Positions 20,695-28,376 of a stretch of DNA of 64,000 nucleotides are shown here, in pieces; position 1 is the first letter of the stretch, and every line of letters starts with the position of its first letter. This stretch comes from Streptomyces sp. NBC_00670 (GTDB lineage: Bacteria; Actinomycetota; Actinomycetes; Streptomycetales; Streptomycetaceae). The notes beneath the pieces were generated by a model. The model was not told the DNA's origin, did no database searches, and saw nothing but the letters and a program-made list of their open reading frames with translations. Position numbers and translations under genes: made by a program. The stretch lies in the NCBI RefSeq assembly GCF_036226765.1, contig NZ_CP109017.1, forward strand, positions 2,557,501 to 2,621,500, written 5' to 3'.

Positions 20695-21021
20695 ATGTCT
20701 CGCATCGCGAAGGCGGCCGCGGTCGCCCTCGGCACGGGTGCCGTGGTGCTCAGCGGCGCCGGTCTGTCCATGGCGGACGCGGGTGCCCAGGGTGCGGCCG
20801 TCGGGTCGCCCGGTGTCCTCTCCGGCAACGTCATCCAGGTTCCCGTCAACGTCCCCGTCAACGTGTGCGGGAACACGATCGACGTGATCGGCGTCCTCAA
20901 CCCGGCCTTCGGCAACGCCTGCGTCAACGGCGGCGACGAAGACGGCAAGAAGTCCGACGACTCCAAGGACGACGGCAAGTCGGGCCACGAGCACCACGAC
21001 GACGGTGGCTACGGCGGCTGA
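20695..21021 (+). CDS. chpG: Short chaplin with charged His-rich C-terminal extension (ChpG-like)
   Basis: A 108-residue secreted protein. The ATG at 20695 follows AAGGAG at 7 bases. A signal peptide ends near LSMADAG, followed by one chaplin domain: SPGVLSGNVIQVPVNVPVNVCGN and LNPAFGNACVN with the two conserved Cys. Chaplins self-assemble into amphipathic amyloid films on aerial hyphae and spores. Unlike typical short chaplins, it continues for about 26 residues of Asp/Lys/Gly/His (KKSDDSKDDGKSGHEHHDD). The symbol rests on its position next to melC2, as I recall for S. coelicolor chpG; family membership itself is certain. Confidence 0.85.
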   Translation: MSRIAKAAAVALGTGAVVLSGAGLSMADAGAQGAAVGSPGVLSGNVIQVPVNVPVNVCGNTIDVIGVLNPAFGNACVNGGDEDGKKSDDSKDDGKSGHEHHDDGGYGG

Positions 21022-21059
21022 TTCCGCCCCCGGCCACGCGTCGGCCGGACACCTGAGCG

Positions 21060-21088
21060 AGCCCCCAGCGGTCCCACCGCCGGGGGCT
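21060..21088. terminator. Bidirectional terminator between chpG and melC2
   Basis: Arms agccccc (21060-21066) and gggggct (21082-21088), with an inner GCGGT/ACCGC helix and a three-base loop, lie between two convergent genes. On the plus strand the stem is followed by tcgcctt. Confidence 0.65.
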
Positions 21089-21169
21089 TCGCCTTGCGTC
21101 GAGTCAGTCCGGAGACGCCCGCCCCGACACCTCCCAAGACGCCCGCCGCATCGCTTCCGGGCGGGCCCG

Positions 21170-22039
21170 CTACACGTAGCGGTAGAGGCGGCTCACGTCC
21201 TCCATGTCCGCCGGGGTCACGTCCCACGGCGGCATCCGCTCGTTCCGGGCCACGATCCGCCCGTGCTGCGCGTCCCCGCGTCCCGGCTGCCGCGCGGGCA
21301 GGTAACGCGCCCCGCGATGCCGCTGCTGCCAGCGCGTCCACTGCATGTCGACGAAGGCGTGGTGCATCCAGAAGACGGGATCGTTGACCGAGGCGCCGCC
21401 GAGCATGTGGCCGCCGACCCAGCGGTGGACGCGGTTGTGGGTGTGCCAGGCCGCACTGCCGCTCCCCCGCCCCCAGCCCTCCAGCTTGTTGCGGAATCCC
21501 TTCTCCGACGTCGAGTCCCACGGCGCGACGTCGTACAGGGGTTCGGCCAGGGCCCGGTCCAGCTCCGTACGCGTGGGCAGGCCGATCGGGTCGCGGTGGC
21601 GGCCGAGGTCCCGCATCAGATATGTGGCGTCCGTCACGCTCTCCCGGATCGTCCACTCGCCCCCGGCATACGCGAACGGGCCGGTGGTGACCCGGCCGTC
21701 GGAGCGGCGCCCGTCCCCGCCGAGCAGATCGTCGGTCCAGGGCACGGCGGACGCGTCGCGCGTGCGGGTCCAGTCCCAGTACGGCACCGTCACCGACGCG
21801 TCGACGCGTTGCAGCGCCCGCTCCAGCTCCAGTACGAACCGGCGGTGCCAGGGCAGGAAGGACGGCGTCATGTGGGCCGTGCGCAGCCCGTCCTCGCCGT
21901 CCGAGACGTAGTGGTCGATGTGCGTGCGGACGAACTCGTCGTACTCGCCGCGCCGTTTGAGCGCGAGCAGCGCGTCAACGAGGCGGCGCCGCTCCGTGCG
22001 GGACAGCGCCGTGACGTTCTTCCGTGTGTGGACCGCCAT
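21170..22039 (-). CDS. melC2: Tyrosinase MelC2 (diverged)
   Basis: A 289-residue type-3 copper oxidase that oxidises phenols to quinones for melanin. The CuA ligand region includes THIDHY, the AHMTPSFLPWHRRF segment and PYWDWT. The CuB region has AAWHTHNRVHRWVGGHM and PVFWMHHAFVDMQW. The ATG at 22039 (MAVHTRKNV) is preferred over the frame start at 22063 because GGGGGAGGA precedes it. It has no signal peptide, in line with export together with the Tat-targeted chaperone MelC1, encoded 111 bases upstream. The order melC1-melC2 matches the Streptomyces mel operon, but the sequence is clearly divergent from the well-known secreted MelC2. Confidence 0.9.
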   Translation of the reverse strand: MAVHTRKNVTALSRTERRRLVDALLALKRRGEYDEFVRTHIDHYVSDGEDGLRTAHMTPSFLPWHRRFVLELERALQRVDASVTVPYWDWTRTRDASAVPWTDDLLGGDGRRSDGRVTTGPFAYAGGEWTIRESVTDATYLMRDLGRHRDPIGLPTRTELDRALAEPLYDVAPWDSTSEKGFRNKLEGWGRGSGSAAWHTHNRVHRWVGGHMLGGASVNDPVFWMHHAFVDMQWTRWQQRHRGARYLPARQPGRGDAQHGRIVARNERMPPWDVTPADMEDVSRLYRYV

Positions 22040-22096
22040 CCGGTCCTCCCCCTCCCCCGGCACGCCACGGCGCCCTCCGGCGCCGGGCGGCGGTGC

Positions 22097-22140
22097 TGTG
22101 ACGTGCTGTGTCGTGCTGTGACGTGGTGCGTGGTGCTGTG
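22097..22140. repeat. GTGCTGTG repeats between melC1 and melC2
   Basis: The short melC1-melC2 gap contains four imperfect copies of tgctgtg(a)cgt spaced by 10-13 bases. They probably arose by slippage. No hairpin is clear. Confidence 0.4.
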
Positions 22141-22150
22141 CGCGGCTCCG

Positions 22151-22732
22151 TCACATGACGTGCGCCGTGTCGGAGTCGCGCAGGTGGTTGCCGGGGCCGA
22201 GCACGTCGACGGCGCCGCGGGCCGCGGCGAGCGGGGTGGGGTACGACGCGTAGTGGTCGACCATGCTGATCCAGGTGCCGTCCGCCCGGCGCATCAGGTG
22301 CAGCGGACGGCCGTCCACGGTGATGTGCCACCGCCCGGCACCGTCCCCGCCGGCCCCGCCGCTCGAATCGCTGGGGCCGTGGGCCGCGCCGTCCCGGGCG
22401 GCCCGGCTCGGCGCGGCCCAGGTGCCCTCGATACGGCGGCCCCGGTACGTCTGCGTGAACCTGCGCCGCTGCCCGGCCGTTCCCGCCGGACCGCCGGGCC
22501 GGCCGGTGGAGGACCGGGGAGCGGTGGGATCGTCGGCCGAGGCGCCCCCGTCGGCTCCCTGACCCCCGTCGCCCCCGGTGGTGTGCGGGCCGGCGGCGAG
22601 GTCCTCCGTGCGCCGGCAGCGGGACGCGGTGACGGCGGGGACCAGGGCCAGGGCGCCGACCGTCATGGCCAGGGCGCGCAGGGCCTCCCTGCGGGTTCTC
22701 TCGGCCAACGCTCTCTCCTCGGCCTCGTTCAT
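22151..22732 (-). CDS. melC1: Tyrosinase copper chaperone MelC1
   Basis: A 193-residue protein with an N-terminal [18 protein letters not shown] segment resembling a Tat-type signal, then a low-complexity Gly/Ala/Asp linker. The C-terminal half is the MelC1 domain: [14 protein letters not shown], then [27 protein letters not shown] and [15 protein letters not shown]. MelC1 binds apo-MelC2, delivers copper and escorts it out of the cell. It lacks the long His-rich stretch of many MelC1 proteins, so metal handling may differ. Gene order with melC2 is conserved. Confidence 0.88.
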   Translation of the reverse strand: MNEAEERALAERTRREALRALAMTVGALALVPAVTASRCRRTEDLAAGPHTTGGDGGQGADGGASADDPTAPRSSTGRPGGPAGTAGQRRRFTQTYRGRRIEGTWAAPSRAARDGAAHGPSDSSGGAGGDGAGRWHITVDGRPLHLMRRADGTWISMVDHYASYPTPLAAARGAVDVLGPGNHLRDSDTAHVM

Positions 22733-22741
22733 GTGCGGCGG

Positions 22742-22781
22742 TACGGCGATACGGCAGTACGGCGATACGGCAGTACGACGG
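22742..22781. repeat. 16-bp tandem repeat just upstream of melC1
   Basis: Two exact copies of tacggcgatacggcag (22742-22757 and 22758-22773) and a partial third copy lie 10-50 bases before the melC1 ATG. They occupy the place of the ribosome site, and no clear Shine-Dalgarno is visible. Confidence 0.6.
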
Positions 22782-22844
22782 TGTGGGGTGCTCGGGGGCG
22801 CTGGGGCGCGCGGGATGTGCGGGGGGCGCGCGTCCGAGGGGCGG

Positions 22845-23366
22845 TTACGCGCCCGGGCCCGTGACGATCTCCGCGCCCGGCACCGTCCGCAGCAGCGGCG
22901 TGCCGAGCCCCGCGCGCGGCTCGTGCAGCGAGGGCAGGCCCCCGTTCGCGGCGTCCGGCCGGCCCAGGGGGGTGTCGACGGACAGCCCCGGGGTCGCCGT
23001 GCGCAGGTCGGCGGCGGGAGCGCTGACGCCGAGGTGGTCGAAGCCGTCGCCCAGGACGTGCGGCAGCGGGGCGCGCAGGTCGCCGCCGGGCAGTCCGCCG
23101 CCGAGGGGCAGCCGGGGCAGGGCGCGTTCCGGCAGCAGGCGTCCCTCGGCGAACCGGGTGCCCTCGGGCGCGCCCGCGACGGGTACCGGCAGCTCGCCGG
23201 TGACGTGGGGCATCTCCATGTGGAGCGACTTCTCGACGCCGTCCAGCGGCAGCGGCACGGGGACCGTGGTCGCCGCGGCTGCGGGCGTGGCGGCGGTGGC
23301 GGCTCCCGCGGCGGCGGCCACACAGGTGATGGCGGCGGCGAGCGTTCCTCGGGTGGTCGGCTTCAT
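22845..23366 (-). CDS. Small secreted protein of unknown function
   Basis: A 173-residue protein with a clear Sec signal peptide ([20 protein letters not shown], cleavage near TPAAAATT). The mature part is rich in Leu, Pro and Gly, with [16 protein letters not shown] near its start and repeated short [14 protein letters not shown] turns. No Cys occurs in the mature part and no domain is recognised. It shares the GVEK(S/A)L motif and position with the next gene. Its place between melC1 and a chaplin suggests a surface role, but that is inference. Confidence 0.75.
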   Translation of the reverse strand: MKPTTRGTLAAAITCVAAAAGAATAATPAAAATTVPVPLPLDGVEKSLHMEMPHVTGELPVPVAGAPEGTRFAEGRLLPERALPRLPLGGGLPGGDLRAPLPHVLGDGFDHLGVSAPAADLRTATPGLSVDTPLGRPDAANGGLPSLHEPRAGLGTPLLRTVPGAEIVTGPGA

Positions 23367-23478
23367 GTCGGGTGCGGTCCCTTTCGGATGGGCGTGGGGC
23401 TGCCTGCGTCTCGGGTAACGACCGGGGGACGGCGCCAGTACGGGATTCCCCCGGGTGACGCAGTAGTACGACAGGCGG

Positions 23479-23787
23479 TCAGCCGCCCAACGGGAGGCCG
23501 CCCAGGAGCCGGGCGGGGCCGCCGTTGCGGTTGAGGGTGTCGGCCACGCCGTTCACCGTGTTGAGCACGGAGTCCTCGTTCTCGGTGTCGAGGGTGTCCG
23601 ACTGGTGCTGCAGCGGGCGCAGGTCCAGGGTCCGCGTGCTGAGGGCCTTCTCCACGCCGCCGTTGAGGCTGGTGGGGGTCTCGAAGTCGGCGGGCTGCGT
23701 GGCGGCGAGGGCGGGGGTGGCCGCTCCCGCCGCGGCGAGGGACCCGGCAACGACGGCGACGGCCTTGAGGGACTTCGACGACTTCAT
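23479..23787 (-). CDS. Small secreted protein of unknown function
   Basis: A 102-residue protein with a Sec signal (MKSSKSLKAVAVVAGSLAAAG, cleavage near ALAATQ) and an AGGAA ribosome site. The mature peptide of about 75 residues starts with FETPTSLNGGVEKALS and has polar, Asn/Asp/Thr-rich heptad-like stretches ending GGLPLGG. It has no Cys. The GVEKAL motif recurs in the neighbour at 22845. It belongs to no family I can name; chaplin-locus secreted proteins like this are common in Streptomyces. Confidence 0.75.
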   Translation of the reverse strand: MKSSKSLKAVAVVAGSLAAAGAATPALAATQPADFETPTSLNGGVEKALSTRTLDLRPLQHQSDTLDTENEDSVLNTVNGVADTLNRNGGPARLLGGLPLGG

Positions 23788-23871
23788 CGTGTTCCTTCCT
23801 GCTGCGGCGACGCGCGTACGTCGCCGGACGGCGTGTGCGCACGGCCTAACGAGCCCTGCGGATCACGGAAA

Positions 23872-23962
23872 CGGGGCCGCGCCCCTTCGGGGGCCGCGCC
23901 CCTTCAAGGAGTGCGCCTCTTCAAGGAGTGCGCCCCTTCGCAGGTGCGCCCCTTCGGGGACG
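23872..23962. repeat. Direct repeats of a gcgccccttc(aaggagt) unit
   Basis: Five copies of g(c)gccccttc, some extended by aaggagt, lie in the 278-base gap between two secreted-protein genes. They look like slippage products. On the minus strand they read GAAGGGGCGC. Confidence 0.6.
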
Positions 23963-23992
23963 CGGGCGAAGAACGCCCCGTGCACAAACGCG

Positions 23993-24023
23993 TCGCGCCG
24001 ACCCTGCGGCAGGGTCGGCGCGA
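23993..24023. terminator. Perfect 15-bp hairpin terminator after the Ala/Pro-rich secreted protein gene
   Basis: Arms 23993-24007 (tcgcgccgaccctgc) and 24009-24023 are perfectly complementary, 43 bases beyond the stop of the minus-strand gene ending at 24066. The stem is very stable. No T run follows, as is usual for Streptomyces terminators. Confidence 0.7.
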
Positions 24024-24065
24024 TGACGGGGCGGCGGCGTGCGGGCGGTCCCGCCCGCCCGTCGC

Positions 24066-24929
24066 TCAACTCGTCGGAAGGATCAGGTCGCTCGGCAGCG
24101 GCGGCAGCGCCGGGGCCGACGGGAGCGTGACGGCCGAGACGTCGCTCGCCGACGGGATGAGACCGGCCAGGTCGGGATCGGTCAGCTCCGGGTCGCTCAG
24201 GCTGCTGTCGGTGAGCGTGGCGATCAGTACGTCGACGAGGTTGTTCACCACCTCGGAGACGGCCGGCACCACCTGGCCGACGTCACCGGAGGTGGACGCC
24301 TTCACCAGCGCGTCGACCGCCTTCTGCAGAGCCGTCAGCGCGTCCTGGGTGGTGTCCTTCCGCGTCGCCCTGTCGCCGTGCGCCCGGGTCTGCCCGAGGG
24401 CGGCGGTCTTCGACAGCGGCGGGGCCGCGGGCGTCGCCGGCTTCGCGGGCTTCGCCGATGCGGCCGGCTTCGCGGGCTCGGCGGGCTTCGCCGATTCCGC
24501 CGGCTTCGCGGGCTGCGCGACCGTCGACGGAGCCGCCGCGGCCTTCTTGATGGCGTCCTTGGCCGCCCGGCCGAGCTCGGCCGCCCGCTTGGCGGAGAGC
24601 TGGCCGTTGTCCGCCTTGAGGGTGGTGTCGAGCAGGTCGGTGACGGGGGTCAGCACACCGCCGGCGGTGGAGAGCGACCGGACCTGGCCGAGCAGCGCGT
24701 CCGCGCCGGGGACGGGCACCTGCGACTGGCCGGAGGCGGACGAGCCGGACTCGGACCGGCCGGTTGCCGCCTGATCCGTGACCGCCTGATCCGTGACCGA
24801 CTGGCCCGTGGTCGCCTGACCCGTGGCCGACTGGCCGTCGGCCGCGACGGCGGCGGGTCCGGCGATCCCGAGCAGGAGTGCGGCGCAGAGTGCCGGGGAC
24901 GCGAGGTGCCGTGCGGGCAGAGCACGCAT
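24066..24929 (-). CDS. Ala/Pro/Lys-rich secreted protein of unknown function
   Basis: A 287-residue protein. The ATG at 24929 follows AAAGGA. The signal peptide ends near AAVAADG. The mature N terminus has TGQ/TDQ repeats (ATGQSVTDQAVTDQ), then a helical segment, a repeated PAKPAESAKPAEPAKPAAS spacer that would span peptidoglycan, and a C-terminal Ser/Asp/Pro-rich region of amphipathic helices. Lys-Pro-Ala spacers suggest a wall-associated protein, but no sorting or binding motif is seen. It lies 229 bases downstream of a chaplin on the same strand. Confidence 0.75.
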   Translation of the reverse strand: MRALPARHLASPALCAALLLGIAGPAAVAADGQSATGQATTGQSVTDQAVTDQAATGRSESGSSASGQSQVPVPGADALLGQVRSLSTAGGVLTPVTDLLDTTLKADNGQLSAKRAAELGRAAKDAIKKAAAAPSTVAQPAKPAESAKPAEPAKPAASAKPAKPATPAAPPLSKTAALGQTRAHGDRATRKDTTQDALTALQKAVDALVKASTSGDVGQVVPAVSEVVNNLVDVLIATLTDSSLSDPELTDPDLAGLIPSASDVSAVTLPSAPALPPLPSDLILPTS

Positions 24930-25158
24930 GGACGTTCCTTTCAGCGGGGCATCGAATCCTCTGCTCACCGTGAAAGGGGTAGTGACCTGCTGCAACCCGT
25001 CGACCACACAGAGTGGCACGCCGGGCGCCCGGAACGTGGCGTCGTCCCTGGTGGGAGCACCTGCGGCGGCTCCCGGCGGCACACCGCCATTCGGGGCCGG
25101 ACAGCACGGAACGGCCGCCCCCGCCAGGGGACGGCCGGTCCGTCGGTCCGTCGGGACG

Positions 25159-25398
25159 TCAGTCGTTGACGCAGGTGTTGCCGAACGCCGGGTTCAGCAG
25201 ACCGATGACGTTGATGGTGTTGCCGCAGACGTTGACCGGAACGTGGATCGGAACCTGAATGGCGTTGCCCGACACGACACCCGGCGAGTGGGCGGCGACG
25301 GCCCCGGCGTCGGCGTCGGCAGCGGCGATGCCGGCGGTGCCCGCCACGGCCGCGGCGGCAACGGTGGTGAGGGCCAGGCCCTTCGCGATACGCGACAT
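25159..25398 (-). CDS. chpF: Short chaplin (ChpF-like)
   Basis: A 79-residue canonical short chaplin starting MSRIAKGLALTTVAAAAVAG behind an AAGGAG site. The signal peptide ends near IAAADAD. The mature domain of about 50 residues contains HSPGVVSGNAIQVP, IHVPVNVCGN and LNPAFGNTCVND with both conserved Cys. It assembles into the hydrophobic fibrillar coat of aerial hyphae. The symbol is by position beside the exopolysaccharide operon, as I recall for S. coelicolor chpF. Divergent from the secreted-protein gene at 25622. Confidence 0.88.
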   Translation of the reverse strand: MSRIAKGLALTTVAAAAVAGTAGIAAADADAGAVAAHSPGVVSGNAIQVPIHVPVNVCGNTINVIGLLNPAFGNTCVND

Positions 25399-25452
25399 GG
25401 AGAAGTGCTCCTTGGGTTGTCACAACAGCCGGGCGGGATGCCCGACGCTGAA

Positions 25453-25480
25453 TCAACGCGTGGCCGCGGCGCGGGTTGTG
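25453..25480 (-). promoter_or_regulatory. Sigma-BldN-like promoter of the chaplin at 25398
   Basis: Read on the minus strand, CACAAC (25475-25480) and CGTTGA (25453-25458) are separated by exactly 16 bp. The -10 box is a perfect match to sigma-BldN and the -35 box matches 4 of 6. It lies 55 bases before the start codon. Confidence 0.6.
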
Positions 25481-25621
25481 CCGCCGATGGGGTGAACTCC
25501 GACGGTACGGAGATTGACCCGGCCGACACAGTTGCCGCTTTTATCCGGTACATCCCCCTTGTGGCTACAGTGGCGAGCCGTTCGAGACCGCTCACGAGCC
25601 GCGAAGGGTGCGACGCCGGTC

Positions 25622-26875
25622 ATGCGTTTTTCCTCCGGTCATCCCCTGGGCCGCGCGATCGCGTGTGTCTGCGCCCTCACCGCCCTCTGGGCCCCCGCAG
25701 CCACCGCGGCCCCCGGCCCGCCCCCTGCCCCGGTAGCCTCGGCCGCTTCGGCCGCTTCGGCTACTTCGTCCATTTCGTCCGCCTCCACCGTTCCGGTTCC
25801 GGCCCCCGCGCCGGAACGGCAGCGCGTGCCGTTCGCCGAGCGCTACCGCGCCCTGGGCCACGGCGGCCTCGTCCGGGCGGCCGGCACCGCCGTGACCTGC
25901 CGCCCCGGGTCCGCCCGCACCCCGGGCGGCGACCGCGCCTGCCGCGCCGCGCGCGCGGGCGGCGCGGGCACCAACGGCGACTTCGACATGGGTTACGTCG
26001 ATGTCGACGACGACCCGAACACCTACAACTCCAGCCGCGCCGAACTCCGTCTGCCGCCGGGGGCATACGTCACGTATGCGCGCCTGTACTGGGGCGGCAA
26101 CCTCCGTGTCGGCGAGCAGAAGCCGCCCGCGGACAACGGGCGGGTGCTGGTCGCCGAGCCGGGCGGCAGCTACAAGGCGCTGCTCGCGGACACCGTCGTC
26201 GGCCACCGGGTGGCGCACGGCGCGGACGCCTACCAGGCCTCGGCGGACGTCACCGGGCTGGTCCGGTCGAGCGGCTCGGGCGCGTACACGGTGGCGCAGA
26301 TCAATGTGGCCAAGGGCCGTTCGGCGGCCGGTTCCTGGGGCGGCTGGACGCTGGTGGTGGCGTACGAGAAGGCGTCGGAGCCGTTGCGGCACCTGGTGCT
26401 GTGGGACGGCTTCGAGGCGCTCGCACCCGGCGCGCGGACCCTGGTGCGAATGCGCCGGCTGTCCTTCCCACCGGGGGCGCACGGCGTCGTGGGGCTGGTC
26501 GCCTACAACGGCGACCGGGGGCGCACGGGTGACTCACTGAGCGCATCCGCACGCCGGGGGGCGCGCACGGTGCTGAGTGATTCCGCCAACCCGCGTACCG
26601 ACGTACTCAACTCGACCATCGCGGATCCGGACGGATTGACGGAAAAAATGACCGGATCGCCCGGACTTGTCGGGCCGCATCGGCCGGCCGGAGCCCCGAG
26701 AAGGCCGGACCAACGCCGGTCGGGCCCCGTGAACACCCTCGGCTACGACTCGGACGTGCTCGATCTGGGCGGCACGACCCGAAACGGGGGTGACCGGTTG
26801 GACTTTCTGATCGTTTCACAACGCGACGCGGCCTGGACCGGGGCGCTCTTCGTCGCCGTCGATGCCCAGCAGTGA
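25622..26875 (+). CDS. Secreted protein of unknown function heading the polysaccharide operon
   Basis: A 417-residue exported protein. The signal peptide (RFSSGHPLGRAIACVCALTALW) ends near ATAAPG and is followed by an Ala/Ser/Pro linker. The main domain begins at GDFDMGYVDVDDDPNTYNSS and includes GAYVTYARLYWGGNLR, TVAQINVAKGRSAAGSWGGW and YNGDRGRTGDSL. This beta-rich module recurs in actinobacterial secreted proteins, often before DUF11 repeats, which are absent here. The ATG at 25622 is chosen because it begins the signal peptide. The next gene starts within about 40 bases. Confidence 0.78.
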   Translation: MRFSSGHPLGRAIACVCALTALWAPAATAAPGPPPAPVASAASAASATSSISSASTVPVPAPAPERQRVPFAERYRALGHGGLVRAAGTAVTCRPGSARTPGGDRACRAARAGGAGTNGDFDMGYVDVDDDPNTYNSSRAELRLPPGAYVTYARLYWGGNLRVGEQKPPADNGRVLVAEPGGSYKALLADTVVGHRVAHGADAYQASADVTGLVRSSGSGAYTVAQINVAKGRSAAGSWGGWTLVVAYEKASEPLRHLVLWDGFEALAPGARTLVRMRRLSFPPGAHGVVGLVAYNGDRGRTGDSLSASARRGARTVLSDSANPRTDVLNSTIADPDGLTEKMTGSPGLVGPHRPAGAPRRPDQRRSGPVNTLGYDSDVLDLGGTTRNGGDRLDFLIVSQRDAAWTGALFVAVDAQQ

Positions 26876-26915
26876 CGCGCGCCCCCTGACGCCGTCCGTG
26901 ACCGAGGAACCGCGC

Positions 26916-28376
26916 ATGCACCTGCCAGCAACCGGCCGTGGGCCACTGGTCCTGCACGTCACCCAGCCGGTCGACGGCGGAGTGGCCCGGGTGGTGCGCG
27001 ACCTGGTGCGCGCCCAGCGGGCCGCCGGGCTCCGGGTGGCCGTGGCCTGTCCGGACGGCTCCGGGCTCTCCGACGCGCTCCGGGCGCTCGGCGCGGAGGT
27101 GCACGACTGGCCGGCGACCCGCGCGCCGGGGCGTGCGCTGCCCGGAGAGGTACGGCGGCTCCGGCGCGTACTCGCCGGGACGCGGCCGGACCTGGTGCAC
27201 GCGCACAGCGCCAAGGCGGGGCTCGCGGCCCGGCTCGCGGTGCGCGGGCGGGTGCCGACCGTGTTCCAGCCGCACGCCTGGTCGTTCGAGGCGGTGGACG
27301 GGGTGCTGGCGGCGCTGTCGGTGCGCTGGGAGCGCTGGGGCGCCCGCTGGGCCGCGCGGGTGGTGTGCGTCAGCGAGGCGGAGCGCGCGGCGGGCGTATG
27401 TGCCGGGGTGCGCGCCTCGTGGAGTGTCGTACCGAACGGGGTGGACACCGAACACCACCGTCCCGCGCCCCACACGGGCGCCCGCGCCGGGCTCGGCCTC
27501 CTCACGGACGCGAACGCGGGCGCGGACGCGGACGCCGAGCCGGACGGCCCGCACGGGTCGCCCGAGCCGGACGCCCCCGGCCGCCCCGACGGCCCGCTCG
27601 TCGTCTGCGTCGGGCGGTTGTGCCGGCAGAAGGGACAGGACGTGCTGCTGCGCGCCTGGCCCGCGGTGGTCCGACGGGTGCCGGGGGCACGGCTCGTACT
27701 GGTCGGCGACGGCCCGGAGGAGGCCCGGCTGCGGGCCTCGGCGCCCGCGTCGGTGCTGTTCGCCGGTGCGGTGGACGAGGTCGTGCCCTGGTACCGCGCG
27801 GCCGACGTGGTCGTCCTGCCGTCCCGTTGGGAGGGCATGGCGCTGGCGCCGCTGGAGGCGATGGCGTGCGGACGGCCGGTCGTGCTGACGGAGGTCGCGG
27901 GCGCCCGGGAGTGCCTGCCGCCGGGTCAGGAACCGGTGCCCGTCGAACAGCCGGGACCGCTGGCCGACCGGATCGCCGCCCTGCTGCTGGACCCCCCGCT
28001 GCGCGCCCGGCTCGGCGAGGAGGCCCGCGCACACGTCGTGGCCACGCACGACGTGCGCCGGACGGCGGAGGCGGTCATGGCGGTCTACCGCGAACTGCTC
28101 GCCACGGGACCGACGGCCGGGGCCGCGCGGGCCGTGACGGGCGTACGGGCCGTGCGGGGAGTGGCCGGGCTACGCGTCCTGCGGGGTCGGGGCGCGTCCG
28201 TCGGCGGGGCGTGCGCCGCCGTTTGCGCCGTGCACTCCCCGGAGACCGTGCGCCGTCCCAGACGCACCGATCACGCCCCGGGCGGCGGGTCCGCCCCGTG
28301 CGCCTCGTGCGCCGTGCGCGCCGCGCACACCACCGGCGCGGAAGCCACCGAGTGCAGGGAGTCCAGCCACACGTGA
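26916..28376 (+). CDS. Glycosyltransferase family 4
   Basis: A 486-residue GT-B enzyme. The N-terminal domain has LHVTQPVDGGVARVVRDLV and LVHAHSAKAGLAARL. The C-terminal domain has VCVGRLCRQKGQDVLLRAW, LVGDGPEE and the GT4 donor motif PSRWEGMALAPLEAMACGRPVV with the E-x7-E pair. It transfers a sugar from an activated donor during exopolysaccharide assembly. The ATG at 26916 follows CGAGGAA at a good distance. An earlier ATG at 26862 would overlap the preceding gene by 14 bases. A Cys/Ala/Arg-rich tail of about 90 residues is unusual. The stop overlaps the next start. Confidence 0.86.
   Translation: MHLPATGRGPLVLHVTQPVDGGVARVVRDLVRAQRAAGLRVAVACPDGSGLSDALRALGAEVHDWPATRAPGRALPGEVRRLRRVLAGTRPDLVHAHSAKAGLAARLAVRGRVPTVFQPHAWSFEAVDGVLAALSVRWERWGARWAARVVCVSEAERAAGVCAGVRASWSVVPNGVDTEHHRPAPHTGARAGLGLLTDANAGADADAEPDGPHGSPEPDAPGRPDGPLVVCVGRLCRQKGQDVLLRAWPAVVRRVPGARLVLVGDGPEEARLRASAPASVLFAGAVDEVVPWYRAADVVVLPSRWEGMALAPLEAMACGRPVVLTEVAGARECLPPGQEPVPVEQPGPLADRIAALLLDPPLRARLGEEARAHVVATHDVRRTAEAVMAVYRELLATGPTAGAARAVTGVRAVRGVAGLRVLRGRGASVGGACAAVCAVHSPETVRRPRRTDHAPGGGSAPCASCAVRAAHTTGAEATECRESSHT

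Noticed and set aside
24370..24540. KPAE-type codon repeats as a CRISPR or satellite array
   Set aside because: The repeats are in frame, degenerate, and encode a wall-spacer segment of a secreted protein. There are no spacers between them.
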